DNA of 64,000 nt from Ctena decussata (lineage: Eukaryota; Mollusca; Bivalvia; Lucinida; Lucinidae): positions 22,589,899-22,653,898 of the forward strand of contig OZ022512.1 in assembly GCA_963989385.1 (NCBI GenBank), given 5' to 3'. Both the position numbers and the translations under genes were made by a program. The notes beneath the pieces were generated by a model, which was given only the letters and a program-made list of their open reading frames with translations, searched no databases and was not told the origin of the DNA. Below, one piece after another: positions 1 to 10,180 of this stretch (positions are counted from its first letter, which is position 1; the number at the start of each line of letters is the position of its first letter).

Positions 1-390
1 AGACCTGTGATGATTAGCTGATGGTAACAACCTTGCTCTTATTTCGACCCTATACTACAGAAAATCTCACAGGGTAAAGGACCCCAATCTTAAAACTCCG
101 GCACTATGGTAACAATTTAAATATAATTGCCCTGCACCTTGGTCCGGCTATCCCAGCGCCATTGTATTATTGTAGGCCCGGAACGTCCCGTTACCATAGT
201 CTAGCTGCAGTTGCGGTTATCCGTTGAGGGATTTTTGGGTTGCCCTTTATATTAATTCATGTTTTGTCCACCATTCCGAAGGACTTCTTATTAAATCAAC
301 AACCCAACAAACTCTATTCGTTTATTGTGTTTCCGTTCATTCCTGGCGCAGCCCATCTTCGTAGGTTGGGGCGAGGATGCAAATGACAGC
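1..390. other. unassigned DNA
   Basis: No gene, RNA or repeat could be recognised here. Short open frames exist but show no family motif. Confidence 0.4.
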
Positions 391-484
391 AGGCCGAACT
401 GACCCGGACGAGTTGAATGGAGGCCGAGTTGACCCAGGAGCCGTGAAGACCCCAGGCTTACAGAAAGCAGGCCGAGTTGACCCG
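391..484. repeat. short direct repeat, three copies
   Basis: The motif AGGCCGAGTTGACCC, with small changes, occurs at 391-405, 421-435 and about 469-484. It makes overlapping minus-strand frames look repetitive (GSTRP-type peptides), but no protein family is recognised. It looks like a small degenerate minisatellite. Confidence 0.5.
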
Positions 485-931
485 CTTCTTCCATGACATA
501 CTATCGTCAGACAATAGTTGTAATCGAACTCGACCAAGGCTGATCACGATAATCCTCACTCGGGAATTCATGTTTTGTCCTTGAACAAGACACATTTACT
601 TTACAAAAGTACTGATAACATTACTAAAAAGTTGTTCTTTAAAAACGAATTTCATCTTCGACAATTATCTTTTTTAAAGATGTTTCTTGTTAATAATATA
701 GCCCATTTGAGTCCTCGTTCTAAATTGTCATTCTTTAATTATGTGGCTGATTGCCCTGATTACAATTCTATTCTATCATTATAAACAAAACAGTTTACAT
801 TATACAGGTTATTGTGTTGCTTTAGATTTAATTAAATTGGCTTAGGTACTAATTATAAGTAGCATGACATAAACATTGTTACACTCCGTTTCACATGGGT
901 GTTTTACTTGGACTTCCTTTCTATTAAATGC
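485..931. other. unassigned DNA left of the MULE
   Basis: A 69-codon plus-strand open frame at 575-784 has no recognisable motif. Bases 923-931 (ATTAAATGC) are the left target duplication of the MULE that follows. Confidence 0.4.
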
Positions 932-1070
932 CACTACACGACAACTCACCGACAGACAACTGACCGAAAGTCAACTCGCAGACAAAAACTGACAGACAAA
1001 AAAATATTCACCGACACGACAACTGATCGACAAAGACAGGTCGCCGACACGACAACTCACAGACAAAACC
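932..1070 (+). repeat. left terminal inverted repeat of the MULE
   Basis: Subrepeats of the type CGACACGACAACTCAC are reiterated here. They match, in inverted orientation, the right-end segment 1880-2062. The outermost 8 bases of the two ends have diverged, but the GACAACTCACCGACAGACAACT block is intact at both ends. Confidence 0.75.
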
Positions 1071-1090
1071 CTATTATATTTCTTTACATT

Positions 1091-1720
1091 GAATGCTGCT
1101 TTTTTCATTTCGGTCAAGCGAACTGGCGCAACGTTGTCAGTTTAGGTTTCAGGCAACGGTATATAGAAGATCTTGATTTTGCACTTAAAGTGCGCATGGT
1201 GACTGCTCTCGCGTTTATGCCCGCTGACAAAATATACAAGGGCTTTCAGGAGGTTAGTATGATAATGCCCGAAGAATTCCAAGAATTTCTCAAATACTTC
1301 GAGAAAACGTATGTAGGTATGCCCAAACTCGTGAGTAAGCCGGGAGAAATCATTCGTCTGGGCTGGAAAGACGCTAAATTTGTCCCTTCGACTTGGTCTG
1401 TGTATGAGCGCGTCCTTGTTGATGATCCACGTACAAACAATTTTCTCGAAGGCTGGCACAACAGGTTCGCCACAGTCGTAGGTGTGGCTCACCCCGACAT
1501 TTACAAGTTTATAAAGTCTTTGCAAAGCGAACAAGCTAGATGTGAAATGATCCGTCGCGCAGCATTGATCGGCGAAGATTTAACGGCGCCGCGAAAGAAC
1601 GTGGTAAAGCTGAATCAGCGGATTTATAACATAGTCTCCAAATTTTCGGAGCGTACTGAAGGAGAACACTTCCTTGACTACATTGAAGGTCTAGCACACA
1701 ACTTCACTCATCAGATATGA
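1091..1720 (+). pseudogene. MULE transposase, C-terminal fragment
   Basis: About 209 residues are open in one frame and end in TGA. The match to MULE transposases begins at CCFFHFGQANWRNV, the region where such proteins usually show C-x-F-H-F-x-Q-x. It continues with LAFMPADKIYKGF, a YFEKTYVG block and RTNNFLEGWHNRF, which is the most diagnostic MULE motif here, followed by an HPDIYKFIKSLQSEQ helix. The frame opens upstream to 899, but residues before CCFFHF are translated terminal repeat and not transposase. The N-terminal part, with most of the catalytic core and any FLYWCH or SWIM zinc finger, is absent. The product would not be an active transposase. Confidence 0.8.
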
Positions 1721-1879
1721 TAACATAAAGACTATAGAAAGATATACGAAGTGACGTAATGACGTTTGTGTAGACGTTTGTGTCGATCAAAAAGTGTGTG
1801 TAATAGGCCTAAGTGACATATTTGTGTTCTGTTCGGGAAATAAATAAAACAAAAAAAAAATATTTCTTTTTCATCCTTC

Positions 1880-2062
1880 TAGGAAAGATTCTGTCGATGG
1901 GTGTCGGTTAGTGTCGGCGAACGTCGGTGAGTTTTTAAAAAAATCGTCTGTGACTTGTCGTGTCGGCCAGTGGTCGTGTCGGTGAGTTGGTTGTCGGTGA
2001 AAAAAGTATGTCTGTGACTTGTCGTGTCGGCCAGTTGTCTGTCGGTGAGTTGTCATAGATTC
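1880..2062 (-). repeat. right terminal inverted repeat of the MULE
   Basis: Read on the minus strand, it starts with the same GACAACTCACCGACAGACAACT block as the left end. It then repeats GGCCGACACGACAAGTCACAGAC twice with a spacer. The ORF on its minus strand (1871-2056) is a translation of the repeat and not a gene. Confidence 0.75.
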
Positions 2063-2770
2063 ATTAAATGCATATGATGTGTGTTTGCTTTGGTATTATA
2101 ATGGAAGGAATACATCTCTCAATGGCAGATTTTCCCCTTGATCAGCAGTTTAATTGGCGGCATTTTAATTTGGCGATTTTCTTCTTTTCCGCCAATATCA
2201 CCAAAATATAGTGACCGCCAAATATAAGTGTTTTACAGTATGCCTAATTGGTATTATTTCGAGTCTACAAGCTGGAATGAAGGTCAAGATTTGACAATTT
2301 TGAAGAGTGTGTCCACTTTGAACGCCGATCAGTTGCGAACGCAATGAAAAGAAAACAGATCGGTTGGATAAGTTTGACCCTAATGAATGAATTTAAAATT
2401 TTGAGATGAAAGAATATCTCCTTTTTGAAGAAAATCGGATTTTTTTACCTTTTACAATGGCACCGGATGCTATATGCGCCTGGCACCACACTCTATCAGC
2501 GGCTAATCGTGCTTCACACAGAACTCTATCTGCCAATACCATCAGGAACTATCTGTGCTTCAGAAGCATTGGCCTACATTTGTCTAGTGATCCGAAAATG
2601 GTATCAACACGAGGCAGATTTCTATTTAGATATCGTTCATGATTGACTGATTCCTCTTCTTGCACACCTCTTTAAACTTTTCAGAGGGTTTTGGTCACTT
2701 CAAAGCCGAAGAAATGAATCAACGTTTCAGTACGCGCGTATACATATTTTTGCAGTTGCAGTTATAAGTC
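2063..2770. other. unassigned DNA between MULE and LINE
   Basis: A stretch around 2150-2245 contains inverted GGCGG/CCGCC-AAAT motifs of the kind seen in small MITEs. A similar CGCCAAAnnTAAGTGTTTTACAGTA string recurs near 37990-38020. Open frames at 2406-2646 show no recognisable domain. Confidence 0.35.
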
Positions 2771-3526
2771 ATGCTGAAAGTCATCTTAAACAGGTTTAAA
2801 CCACAAGCCGAAGAGATAATCGCCGAGGAACAGACTCGGTTCCGAGCAGGAAGGAGCACCACAGAACAGATCTTCAGCCTTAGAGTCCTGTGTGAAAAGT
2901 ATCTCCAACATCAGCAGAATCTGTGCCGTGTCTTCATTGATTTCAAAAAAGCCTTTGACAGGGTATGGCATGCAGCCTTATAGGCCACCATGCGGAGGTG
3001 CAATGTCGGTGCAGGTCTAGTTCGCACCATTGGGCAGCTGTATGACAAGGCTACAAGTGCAGTCCTGATCAATGGCAGCACAGGAGAATGGTTCAGACAA
3101 ACAGTTGAAGTAAGACAAGGACCTCTTCTGTCACCCACCCTCTTCAACATTTTTCTCGATCGGATCATGTCTGATATACTCTGGAAGAACGTGGCGGGGT
3201 GGGGGGGTCGCATGGGCGGCAGAGACATTGCCAATCTGAGGTTTGTCGATGACATAGACGCTCTAGCTGAGGAAGAGCAGGAACTAGAGGCTCTAGTTGG
3301 AAGTCTCGACCAAACCTGCACAAGGTGTAAGATGGAGGTCAGTGCTGAGAGGACCAAACTGATGACGAACAGCGCAGATGGCATCCAGAGGGAGATCAAG
3401 GTAAAAGGGCAGAAGCTGGGTACTGTAAGCAGCTTCAAATGTCTTGTGTCAGTTGTCTCAGATGATGGCTCAAACAGGAGGTTCTCTCAAGGATTGCACA
3501 AGCTACTTCAGCTCTTACCAAGCTGA
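2771..3526 (+). pseudogene. LINE reverse transcriptase domain, broken
   Basis: Reverse transcriptase motifs appear in order. EEQTRFRAGRSTTEQIF is followed by FIDFKKAFDRVWHAAL (RT motif A with the catalytic Asp), then VRQGPLLSPTLFNIFLDRIM, and then RFVDDIDALAEE, in which FVDD stands for the usual (Y/F)xDD catalytic box. The frame is broken by a TAG at 2981-2983, right after FDRVWHAAL, and continues in the same frame from ATMRRCNV. Around 3480 the true reading shifts by one frame: VLSRIAQATSALTKLKPIWRD continues in a different frame from the ORF that ends at 3526. Nucleotide polymerisation for target-primed reverse transcription was the ancestral role. This copy is dead. Confidence 0.85.
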
Positions 3527-4036
3527 AACCAATTTGGAGAGATAGCGACAAAACTCTTGGATCAAGGGTGAGACATGCGCTCCCTTGTCATTTCCGTATT
3601 TCTGTTTGCCTGTGAATCGTGGGCCTTGACAGCAGAGTTAGAGAAAAGAACACAGGCCTTTGAAATCAGATGCTACCGAAGATTACTGAACAATTCGTAC
3701 AAGGACCATATAACCAATGAGGAGGTTCGCAGGAAGATTCAAGCAGCCATTGGAGAATATGATGGGCTCCTGACGCTGGTCGGGAGGCGGGGGCTGGGGT
3801 GGTTTGGCCACGTCTCAAGGTCTTCTGGTTTAGCAAAGATAATTCTTCAGGGCACAGTGAAACGGGAGGCGGGGGGGGGGGTGGACGGTAGGAGGAGGTG
3901 GGAAGACAATATCAAGGAGTGGGCAGGAATGGATTTTTCCAGCTCGGCAAGGGCAGCTGAAGACGGGACAAGGTGGAAAGGGATTGTTTCGAAGTCATTT
4001 GTGGTGCCCCAACGACCTAGTAAGGTTATGGGATAG
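3480..4036 (+). pseudogene. LINE reverse transcriptase thumb/C-terminal region, broken
   Basis: From 3481 the frame reads VLSRIAQATSALTKLKPIWRD, then needs a second frameshift near 3571-3574 to enter MRSLVISVFLFACESWALTAELEKR. The rest, up to the stop at 4034-4036, contains the motifs RCYRRLLNNSYKDHITNEEV, GLGWFGHVSRSSGLAKIILQ and RRRWEDNIKEWAGMDF, and the ending VVPQRPSKVMG. These are the familiar C-terminal signatures of this LINE family. The order and spacing match an ordinary C-terminus, so only frameshift decay separates it from the upstream RT. Confidence 0.85.
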
Positions 4037-4058
4037 AATAGAATGAATAGAATAGTTT

Positions 4059-5039
4059 AAGTTATACATACAAACGGTGGTGGACACCTAGAGTTGCGGT
4101 TTATTATGAACAACATCTATAGGTTGGTGTAACTATATGCATGATATTAGGTCAAAGATACCCATAAATGGAGAGCACTGTCAACTTCCTTTACATCTTT
4201 TGAGTGAACCGTTATCTTTAAAAGTAGAGATGATCTATATAACCGAAGGAATTCCCATTGGTGTTGTGGGTGACAAGGCCTTCTGTGGACACGAATTGCG
4301 CATGCGCCACCGGTCCGTTTTCATATTCGGGACTTAGCCTTCGCCGTTTTGGCTGATGCAACCACAAGTTTGATGTTTTACGACGTTTTTGGCTAAAAAA
4401 AGAAAACAAGCATCACAAGTAAGGTCCGCTGCTCACAAGTATAGTCCGTTGCCTTGAGGACAACATCTGTCCGTTGGCATAAAATTACATTATTTTGGAG
4501 ACACAAATAGAATCCGGAACATTGAAAATAATGGGCGGTGTCCTTTAAACATTGATATTAACGTAAAAAAAATATTTATACACCTAACGACATGTGAAAA
4601 TTATCAAGAACATAATTATATTCGTAAATTAAGGACAAAATTCATTACCTACAAATAAAAACACTGCGTTTTTCCTTGTTTTCATGGACCATGTACGCTC
4701 CTGCACTATCACGCTGCATTTGATTTCACTGATGACAAGCACTGAACATCGCTAGCTGAATAATATCGACGGAAATATTAGGAAAAGTAAGGTATGTGTT
4801 CCGTGGAAACCAAGAAACCCAGTACTTACACGTTTTGTCCCTTTTTCTTCGACTGAATCGCCGAAGCGTCCATGGCAACTAACAAATAGAGTCCTTAGCA
4901 TTCACAGATAGAGTCAAGTAACGCCGATTTTCACAGATAGCGTCCGATATGGTTATACACCGTGATATAATAACAACAGAGACGTTGCTAAATTGATCAA
5001 CAAAAACTATCAGTTTTATTGTACAGTGTCATACAATAC
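4059..5039. other. unassigned DNA
   Basis: No gene or clear repeat was recognised. Short repeats of the ACAAGTAnAGTCCGTTG / ACAGATAGnGTCC type recur between about 4410 and 4950. They may be a decayed minisatellite or MITE. Confidence 0.35.
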
Positions 5040-5762
5040 AGACTACTACAGACTGGTGTTACATGTGTCATGTAACCATTTACGTATGTTATGTATAGAC
5101 GATGAAACATGTTGCATGCAACACATTTGTTTCATAAACTATACCGGTGTTTTGGGGTGTTTACACGGTGAAATATGTTGCATGACACATGTCATGCAGT
5201 ATTTGTCACCGTGTAAACACTCCGAGTAGGTATGTGTCATGATATGGTTGGCAAGACAGTTACATGTGTCGCCTTGTAAACACACAAAATAGGTATGTTT
5301 CATTACATAGTTGCATGACATATGTGTCGCCTTGTAAACACACCAAATAGGTATGTTTCATAACATGGTTGGTTCAACAGATGTGTCGCCGTGTAAACTT
5401 ACCAAATATATATAGTTCATTACATAGTTGCATGAAAAATGTGTCGCCTTGTAAACACACCAAATAGGTATGTTTCATAACATGGTTGATTGACATATGT
5501 GTCGCCGTGTAAAGTTACCAAATATATATAGTCCATTACATGGTTGCATGACAAATGTGTCATCGTGTAAACACACCAAATAGGTATGTTTCATAACATG
5601 GTTGGTTGACACATGTGTCGCCATGTAAAGTTACCAAATATATATAGTTCATTACATGGTTGCATGACACATGTGTCGCCGTGTAAACACACCAAATAGG
5701 TATGTTTCGTTACATGGCTGCATGACACATATGTCGCCGTGTAAACACACCAAATAGGTATA
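5040..5762. repeat. 58-bp satellite array with 116-bp alternating dimer
   Basis: About ten units of roughly 58 bp share the core CATGTGTCGCCGTGTAAACAC followed by ACCAAATAGGTATGTTTCAT. Cores lie near 5265, 5324, 5382, 5441, 5499, 5557, 5615, 5673 and 5731. From about 5380, units alternate between an ACCAAATAGGTATG type and an ACCAAATATATATAG type, giving a dimer of about 116 bp. The left edge (5155-5220) includes an inverted unit, so TGTTTACACGGTGA and TCACCGTGTAAACA face each other. Open frames on both strands in this region are translations of the repeat. Confidence 0.85.
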
Positions 5763-6420
5763 CTTTCGCGTGACTTTCGACCCGCGAAAGTCGTGGACCA
5801 ACAAAAGATCATGCATATACATATACACTTTATACACGTACACACACGTACATGTACACGTACAAATTCTGAAAAGAAAGCTGAGACACTGGCAAAGGAT
5901 CCTAAATGCTTATTCAAACAGAAAGAATTCAGACAAGCCAGGATAACTTCGCACTCAAGCTCGGGGTGCATTTTCAATATTTTTCGACCAGTTTTACAAA
6001 GGGGCCAGTTTTTAAGGCTTCCTGTTTGCTTCTCTGTAGGACAAGGCCCTTACAAGAGGATCTACTCTTAAAGGGTCTACTTGCTCCTAAAAGAGCGAAT
6101 TCTTTTCATTAAGACTTGACCCCAGTGGAGAAGGAAAATAGCACAGTTGCTTCCCCTCAATGTGTATCGTTATATACCTAATGAAACTTTACTATAGAAA
6201 ACAGCCGTGCTGTAATTGACAGCATTTTACGTTGGTTTCCTTCTATTTTTAATTTTCGCTATGCGACAGAATCACTGACACAGGGCTTCAACACTGTTAA
6301 AACACGGGTGCGCCAGGGCTTAAACACCATTAAAGCCCGTTTTCGTGTCGTCTGCAGAGCTCTGGAATCAAGATGGCGTCCGTAAGAAGGTATATAACAA
6401 TGACGATAATACATTCTTTC
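5763..6420. other. unassigned DNA with a dispersed repeat fragment
   Basis: A small inverted repeat (CTTTCGCG...CGCGAAAG) lies at 5763-5790. Bases about 5985-6135 resemble segments at 31150-31345, 35560-35660, 53490-53590 (inverted) and 60450-60680. All carry a GACTTCCTGTTTGCTTCC-like core, and several also carry a TCTTTCCTTCAAGAGTTGACCC-like stretch. This suggests an old interspersed repeat. No gene was recognised. Confidence 0.4.
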
Positions 6421-6536
6421 CCTGTGTTTTAACGTTTGCCCAAGCCCTCGTGTATTAACATGTTGCAGCCCTCACCGCTGCGCGGTTCGGGCTGCTGCAC
6501 GTTAATACACTCGGGCTTGGCAAACGCTAAAACACG
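6421..6536. repeat. fold-back inverted repeat
   Basis: The two arms (about 50 bases each) begin CCTGTGTTTTAACGTTTGCC and end GGCAAACGCTAAAACACGG. They surround a short GC-rich loop around CACCGCTGCGCGG. The ORF crossing it is an artefact of the palindrome. Confidence 0.75.
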
Positions 6537-6639
6537 GAATAGAATGTTTTATCCTCTTATTCATTCACCTCTTTCCACCTTCCACCTATGGAATACATGT
6601 ATGAGTAAATTACAGTGACTGAAAGATAGATGGATACAT

Positions 6640-6801
6640 GACGCAATTTTACGTCCTTTTCAATGAAGATGGGAGGGTGATAGTGAAAGGCTGTGTGCAA
6701 AGAAAACCCGTTTACGAAAGATTTACGCCTCCATCGGGGCTCGAACCCAGGAAAGCTAGATCAGTAGGCGAGCGCTAAGCCTACTGAGCTTCCAGGCCGC
6801 C
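6640..6801 (-). mobile_element. tRNA-derived SINE
   Basis: Read on the minus strand, the head starts GGCGGCCTGGAAGCTCAGTA, which supplies a box A. About 50 bases later GGTTCGAGCCC supplies a near-consensus box B. The cloverleaf is not complete enough for a working tRNA. The body beyond the head (6640-6725) is shared with a second copy at 29697-29888, including AAGGCTGTGTGCAA and TTTTACGTCCTTT. That shared body marks it as a SINE. Confidence 0.75.
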
Positions 6802-7189
6802 ACAGTGACTGAAATAAGGCTGAAGCTCATTTGCTTGGATACGCAGGCTGGTAAGTGTTTACAGATCTGCAAATAGCCCTTTACTTGCTTGGGAGCTCGT
6901 ATCTCCAGTTTTGGGAAACAACGTTGAAACAAAGCTGTATCAACGTCGATGCTATGTCATATTATACAATCTATAAATAAAACTCATTCCATTGGATCAG
7001 ATTATGATTGCGTGCGATAGACATTACTCATGTGGCATAGTTTGTGACGTTATGTCTTAATGCTGCATGGTCGGTGATGTAACGTCTTAATGGCCTATGG
7101 TTTGTGAAGTAACAACTGACAATCTGACATCATGTGAACTAAAATGGCAGCTCGTAACAACTGAACCTATAATCATTATATAACAAAAA
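6802..7189. other. unassigned DNA left of the Helentron-like cluster
   Basis: No gene is recognised. The sequence has a loose repeat of GTTTGTGACGTTATGTCTTAATG-like stretches at about 7040-7120. Confidence 0.4.
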
Positions 7190-9451
7190 CAAGTAGCCCA
7201 AAGGGCAACAATTGCTCACCTGAGAGACATTGTAAACCTATAGGGATATTTAAGATGCTCAAGGGCAGCTAACTCCACAGTCAGTGGTCCAATCAGGCTG
7301 AAAATTAAACTCATCCAAAACATTATGTATGCCCTCATTTAATATATGCAAGTTGAAAAAGTATCCGATCAAGAGCACAATAGACAGAGCTGTCAAGGGC
7401 AGCTAACTTCGTAGTGGTTGGCCTGATCTGGCCAAAATTTGAACTTGTTTAAGATATTATGTATTTCCTCATTACCTGCAAGTTTGAAAAGGATCGGATC
7501 TGTAGAAACCAAGAAAAAGTGGCGACATTGATTTTTTGGATGTTCAGGGCAGGTACTCGATAGTCAGTGGTGGGATCTAGCCGAGATGCTTACTAATCCA
7601 AGCTTTTATGCATATCCTCATTACCTGCAAGTATGAAGAGGATCCGATGAAAAATGAAAATGTGATGACGTTGTTTTCTCCATTATAAGACTATGGGATT
7701 TTTTTTTTAACGCTCAAGGGCAGCAAACTCCATAGTCTGTGCTCGAATCCGGCCAAATTTCGAACTCATCCAAGCTCTTATGTATGTCATCATTAGCTGC
7801 AAGTATAATAAGGATCTAATCAAAAACCTTGACTGCAGCACCCTGAAAGTCAAACTTGCTCGAGATATTGTCATGCCCTACATTTGTGTGAATTTATTTT
7901 AAAATCCGTTGAGAAATGTAGGTGCTAGAGCGATGAGTTTTTCTAAAAATAGCCACAGTGACCTTGACCTTGGGCACAACATCTTGAAAGTCGAACTTGC
8001 TTGAGATACTGTCATACCCTACATTTGTGTGAAGTTATTTCAAAATCCATGGAGAAATGAAGGTGCTAGGGCGATGACAAAGTTTTTCTAAAAATAGCCA
8101 CAGTGACCTTGACCTTGGGCACAGCACCCTGAAAGTCGAATTTGCTCGAGATATTGTCATGCCCTACATTTGTGTGAATTTATTTTAAAATCCATTGAGA
8201 AATGTAGGTGCTAGAGCGCTGACAAAGTTTTTCTAAAAATAGCCACAGTGACCTTAACCTTGGGTACAGCACCCTGGAAGTCAAACTTGTTTGAGATATT
8301 GTCATGCCCTACATTTGTATGAAGTTGATTTAAAATCCGTAGAGAAATGTAGGCGCTAGAGTGATGACCAAGTTTTTCTAAAAATAGCCACAGTGACCTT
8401 GATCTTGGCTGCAGCACCCTGAAAGTCAAACTTGCTCGAGATATTGTCATGCCCTACATTTGTGTGAAGTTATTTTAAAATCCATGGAGAAACGTAGGTG
8501 TAAGAGCGCTGACAAAGTTTTTTCTAAAAATAGCCACAGTGACCTTGACCTTGGGTGCAGGATCCTGAAAGTCGAACTTGTTCGAAACATTGTCATGCCC
8601 TACATTTGTGTGAAGATATTATAAAATCTGCTGAGAAATGTAGGTGCTAAAGCGCTGACAAAGTTCTTCTAAAAATAGCCACAGTGACCTTGACCTTGGG
8701 CGCAGCAGCCTGAAAGTCGAACTTGCTCGAGATATTGTCATGCCCTACATTTGTATGGAGTTATTTTAAAATACGTTGAGAAATTTAGGCAATAGAGCGA
8801 TGACAAAGTTTTTCTAAAAATATGTGATGACGTTGTTTTCTCCATTATAACACTATGTGATTTTTTTCAAACGTTCAAAGGCAGCTAACTCCGTAGTCTG
8901 TGCTTGAATCTGGCCAAATTTCGAACTCATCCAAGCTCTTATGCATGAAATCATTACCTGCAAGTACGATAAGGATCTAAGCAAAAACAGTTGAGAAAAC
9001 GCGATGACGCCATTTTCGCCATTATAACCCTATGGGATTTTTTTCAAACGCTCAAGGGCAGCTAACTCCGTAGTCTCTGCTCGAATCCGGCCAAATTTCG
9101 AACTCATCCAAGCTTTTGTGTATGTCATCATTACTTGCAAGTATGGCAAGAATCTAATCAAAAACAGTCGAGAAAACATGATGACGCCATTTTCCCCATT
9201 ATAACCCTATGGGGGCTATCTGTTGCCATGGAAACCAGAGTTCTGAGCTGATCGGTACCAAAACCTAGTGCAGCCTTTCCCCCACCCAGATAATGCTTCA
9301 GAAAAAATTTGATTGCGATCGGCCCACTGGTCTCTGAGATATTTATGTTTGAAAGTGTTGACGCACCACCCACGCACCCACCCACGCACGGACGACGGCT
9401 CGACTCCCATCCTATAAGCTCACCTCTGAGCCTTCGGCTCAGGTGAGCTAA
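7190..9451 (+). mobile_element. Helentron-like non-autonomous element (HINE), copy 1, full length
   Basis: The 2262-bp element starts CAAGTAGCCCAAAGGGC and ends in a stem-loop, GCTCACC-TCTGAGCC-TTC-GGCTCA-GGTGAGC, followed by TAA. Subterminal inverted repeats are visible: GCTCACCTGAG just inside the left end and CTCAGGTGAGC at the right end. The head (about 7190-7830) and tail (about 8820-9450) carry diverged repeats around GGGCAGCTAACTCCGTAGTC. The core is a tandem array of about 145-bp units, each with AGCCACAGTGACCTTGACCT and GTCATGCCCTACATTTGTG. No open frame codes for a Rep/helicase, so the copy is non-autonomous. Stem-loop ends, subterminal inverted repeats and tandem cores are features of Helentron-associated elements in molluscs. 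Confidence 0.75.
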
Positions 9452-9780
9452 AAGCCACAGTGACCTTGACCTTGGGCGCAGCACCCTGAAAGTCGAACTT
9501 GCTCGAGATTTTGTCATACCCTACATTTGTGTGAAGTTATTTCAAAATCCATGGAGAAATGTAGGCGCTAGAGCCATGACAAAGTTTTTCTAAAATTAGC
9601 CACAGTGACCTTGACCTTGGGTGCAGCACCCTGAAAGTCGAACTTGCTCGAGATATTGCCATGCCCTACATTTGTGTGAAGTTATTATAAAATCTATTCA
9701 GAAATGTAGGCGCTAGAGTGATGACAAAGTTTTTCTAAAAATAGCCACAGTGACCTTACCTTAGGCGCAGCATCCTGAAA

Positions 9781-10180
9781 CAATCGGAACACCGCTTGGC
9801 CAATTCCGTGAATCAACCTCGGATGTATGACGTGGGACTACTTACGTCACACGACTGTTGTTAGGAACAACGATATAAACAAAGATGGCCGCACTGTCGC
9901 ACCGAAAAAATAATAAAATGAGAAGAAGCAAATGTATTTTCTGTCTCGTCATTAATAATTGACTATTTTGTTTTAACAACAGCAAAGTATTAAATGAATG
10001 TCCGTGCAACAGCTGAAAAAGGTCGCAGGTCGAGAATTAATTATTCGTAGACCTAGAGATCTGCGGCTTCGGCGTATACTTTCGGCCGAACAACAAAATG
10101 TTGGATTTTGCTGCATATTGCTCCGCCGTAAATACGCCCGAGGTCTGATTCACACGGAATTGGCCGAGGAGTTCCGAATG
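9781..10180. mobile_element. 400-bp MITE with 10-bp target site duplication
   Basis: The element interrupts a 145-bp core unit. It is flanked on both sides by CATCCTGAAA (9771-9780 and 10181-10190). Its terminal inverted repeats are about 40 bp: CAATCGGAACACCGCTTGGC at the left, matched by GGCCGAGGAGTTCCGAATG at the right. A partial copy lies at 30521-30810, whose right end is GTTCCGATTG. A duplication of 9-10 bp would fit a Mutator-like source. The ORF at 9998-10270 reads through the MITE into the array and is not a gene. Confidence 0.85.

Larger units (their letters stand above)
932..2062 (+). mobile_element. MULE-type DNA transposon with 9-bp target site duplication
   Basis: The 1131-bp element is bounded by the identical 9-mer ATTAAATGC at 923-931 and 2063-2071. 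Nine bp is the usual target duplication of Mutator-like elements. Both ends carry long, imperfect inverted repeats built from reiterated GACAACTCACCGACAGACAACT-like motifs. These lie at about 932-1070 on the left and about 1880-2062 on the right. The interior encodes a transposase C-terminal fragment (1091-1720). A full MULE transposase is several hundred residues longer, so this copy is internally deleted and probably not autonomous. An AATAAATAAA string near 1838 could be its polyadenylation signal. Confidence 0.85.
2771..4058 (+). mobile_element. non-LTR retrotransposon (LINE), 5'-truncated and decayed
   Basis: This segment covers the reverse transcriptase and the C-terminal region of a LINE. 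It ends in an A-rich GAATA-type microsatellite tail at about 4033-4058. The 5' end, with any endonuclease domain, is missing or too diverged to see. At least one in-frame stop and two frameshifts break the reading frame. A second copy of the same family runs off the right edge of the window (63850-64000). The family looks like the RTE/Jockey-type elements common in aquatic invertebrates, but I cannot place the clade without a search. Confidence 0.85.

Noticed and set aside
899..1090. N-terminal part of the 273-codon ORF as part of the MULE transposase
   Set aside because: It translates flanking DNA and terminal-repeat units (TTDRQ... repeats). Homology begins at CCFFHF.
5040..5762. CRISPR-like array
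   Set aside because: Units are contiguous satellite copies with no unique spacers, and the genome is eukaryotic.
6727..6801. Functional tRNA gene on the minus strand
   Set aside because: Boxes A and B are present, but the arms do not form a proper cloverleaf and the adjoining body is repeated at 29.7 kb, so it is a SINE.
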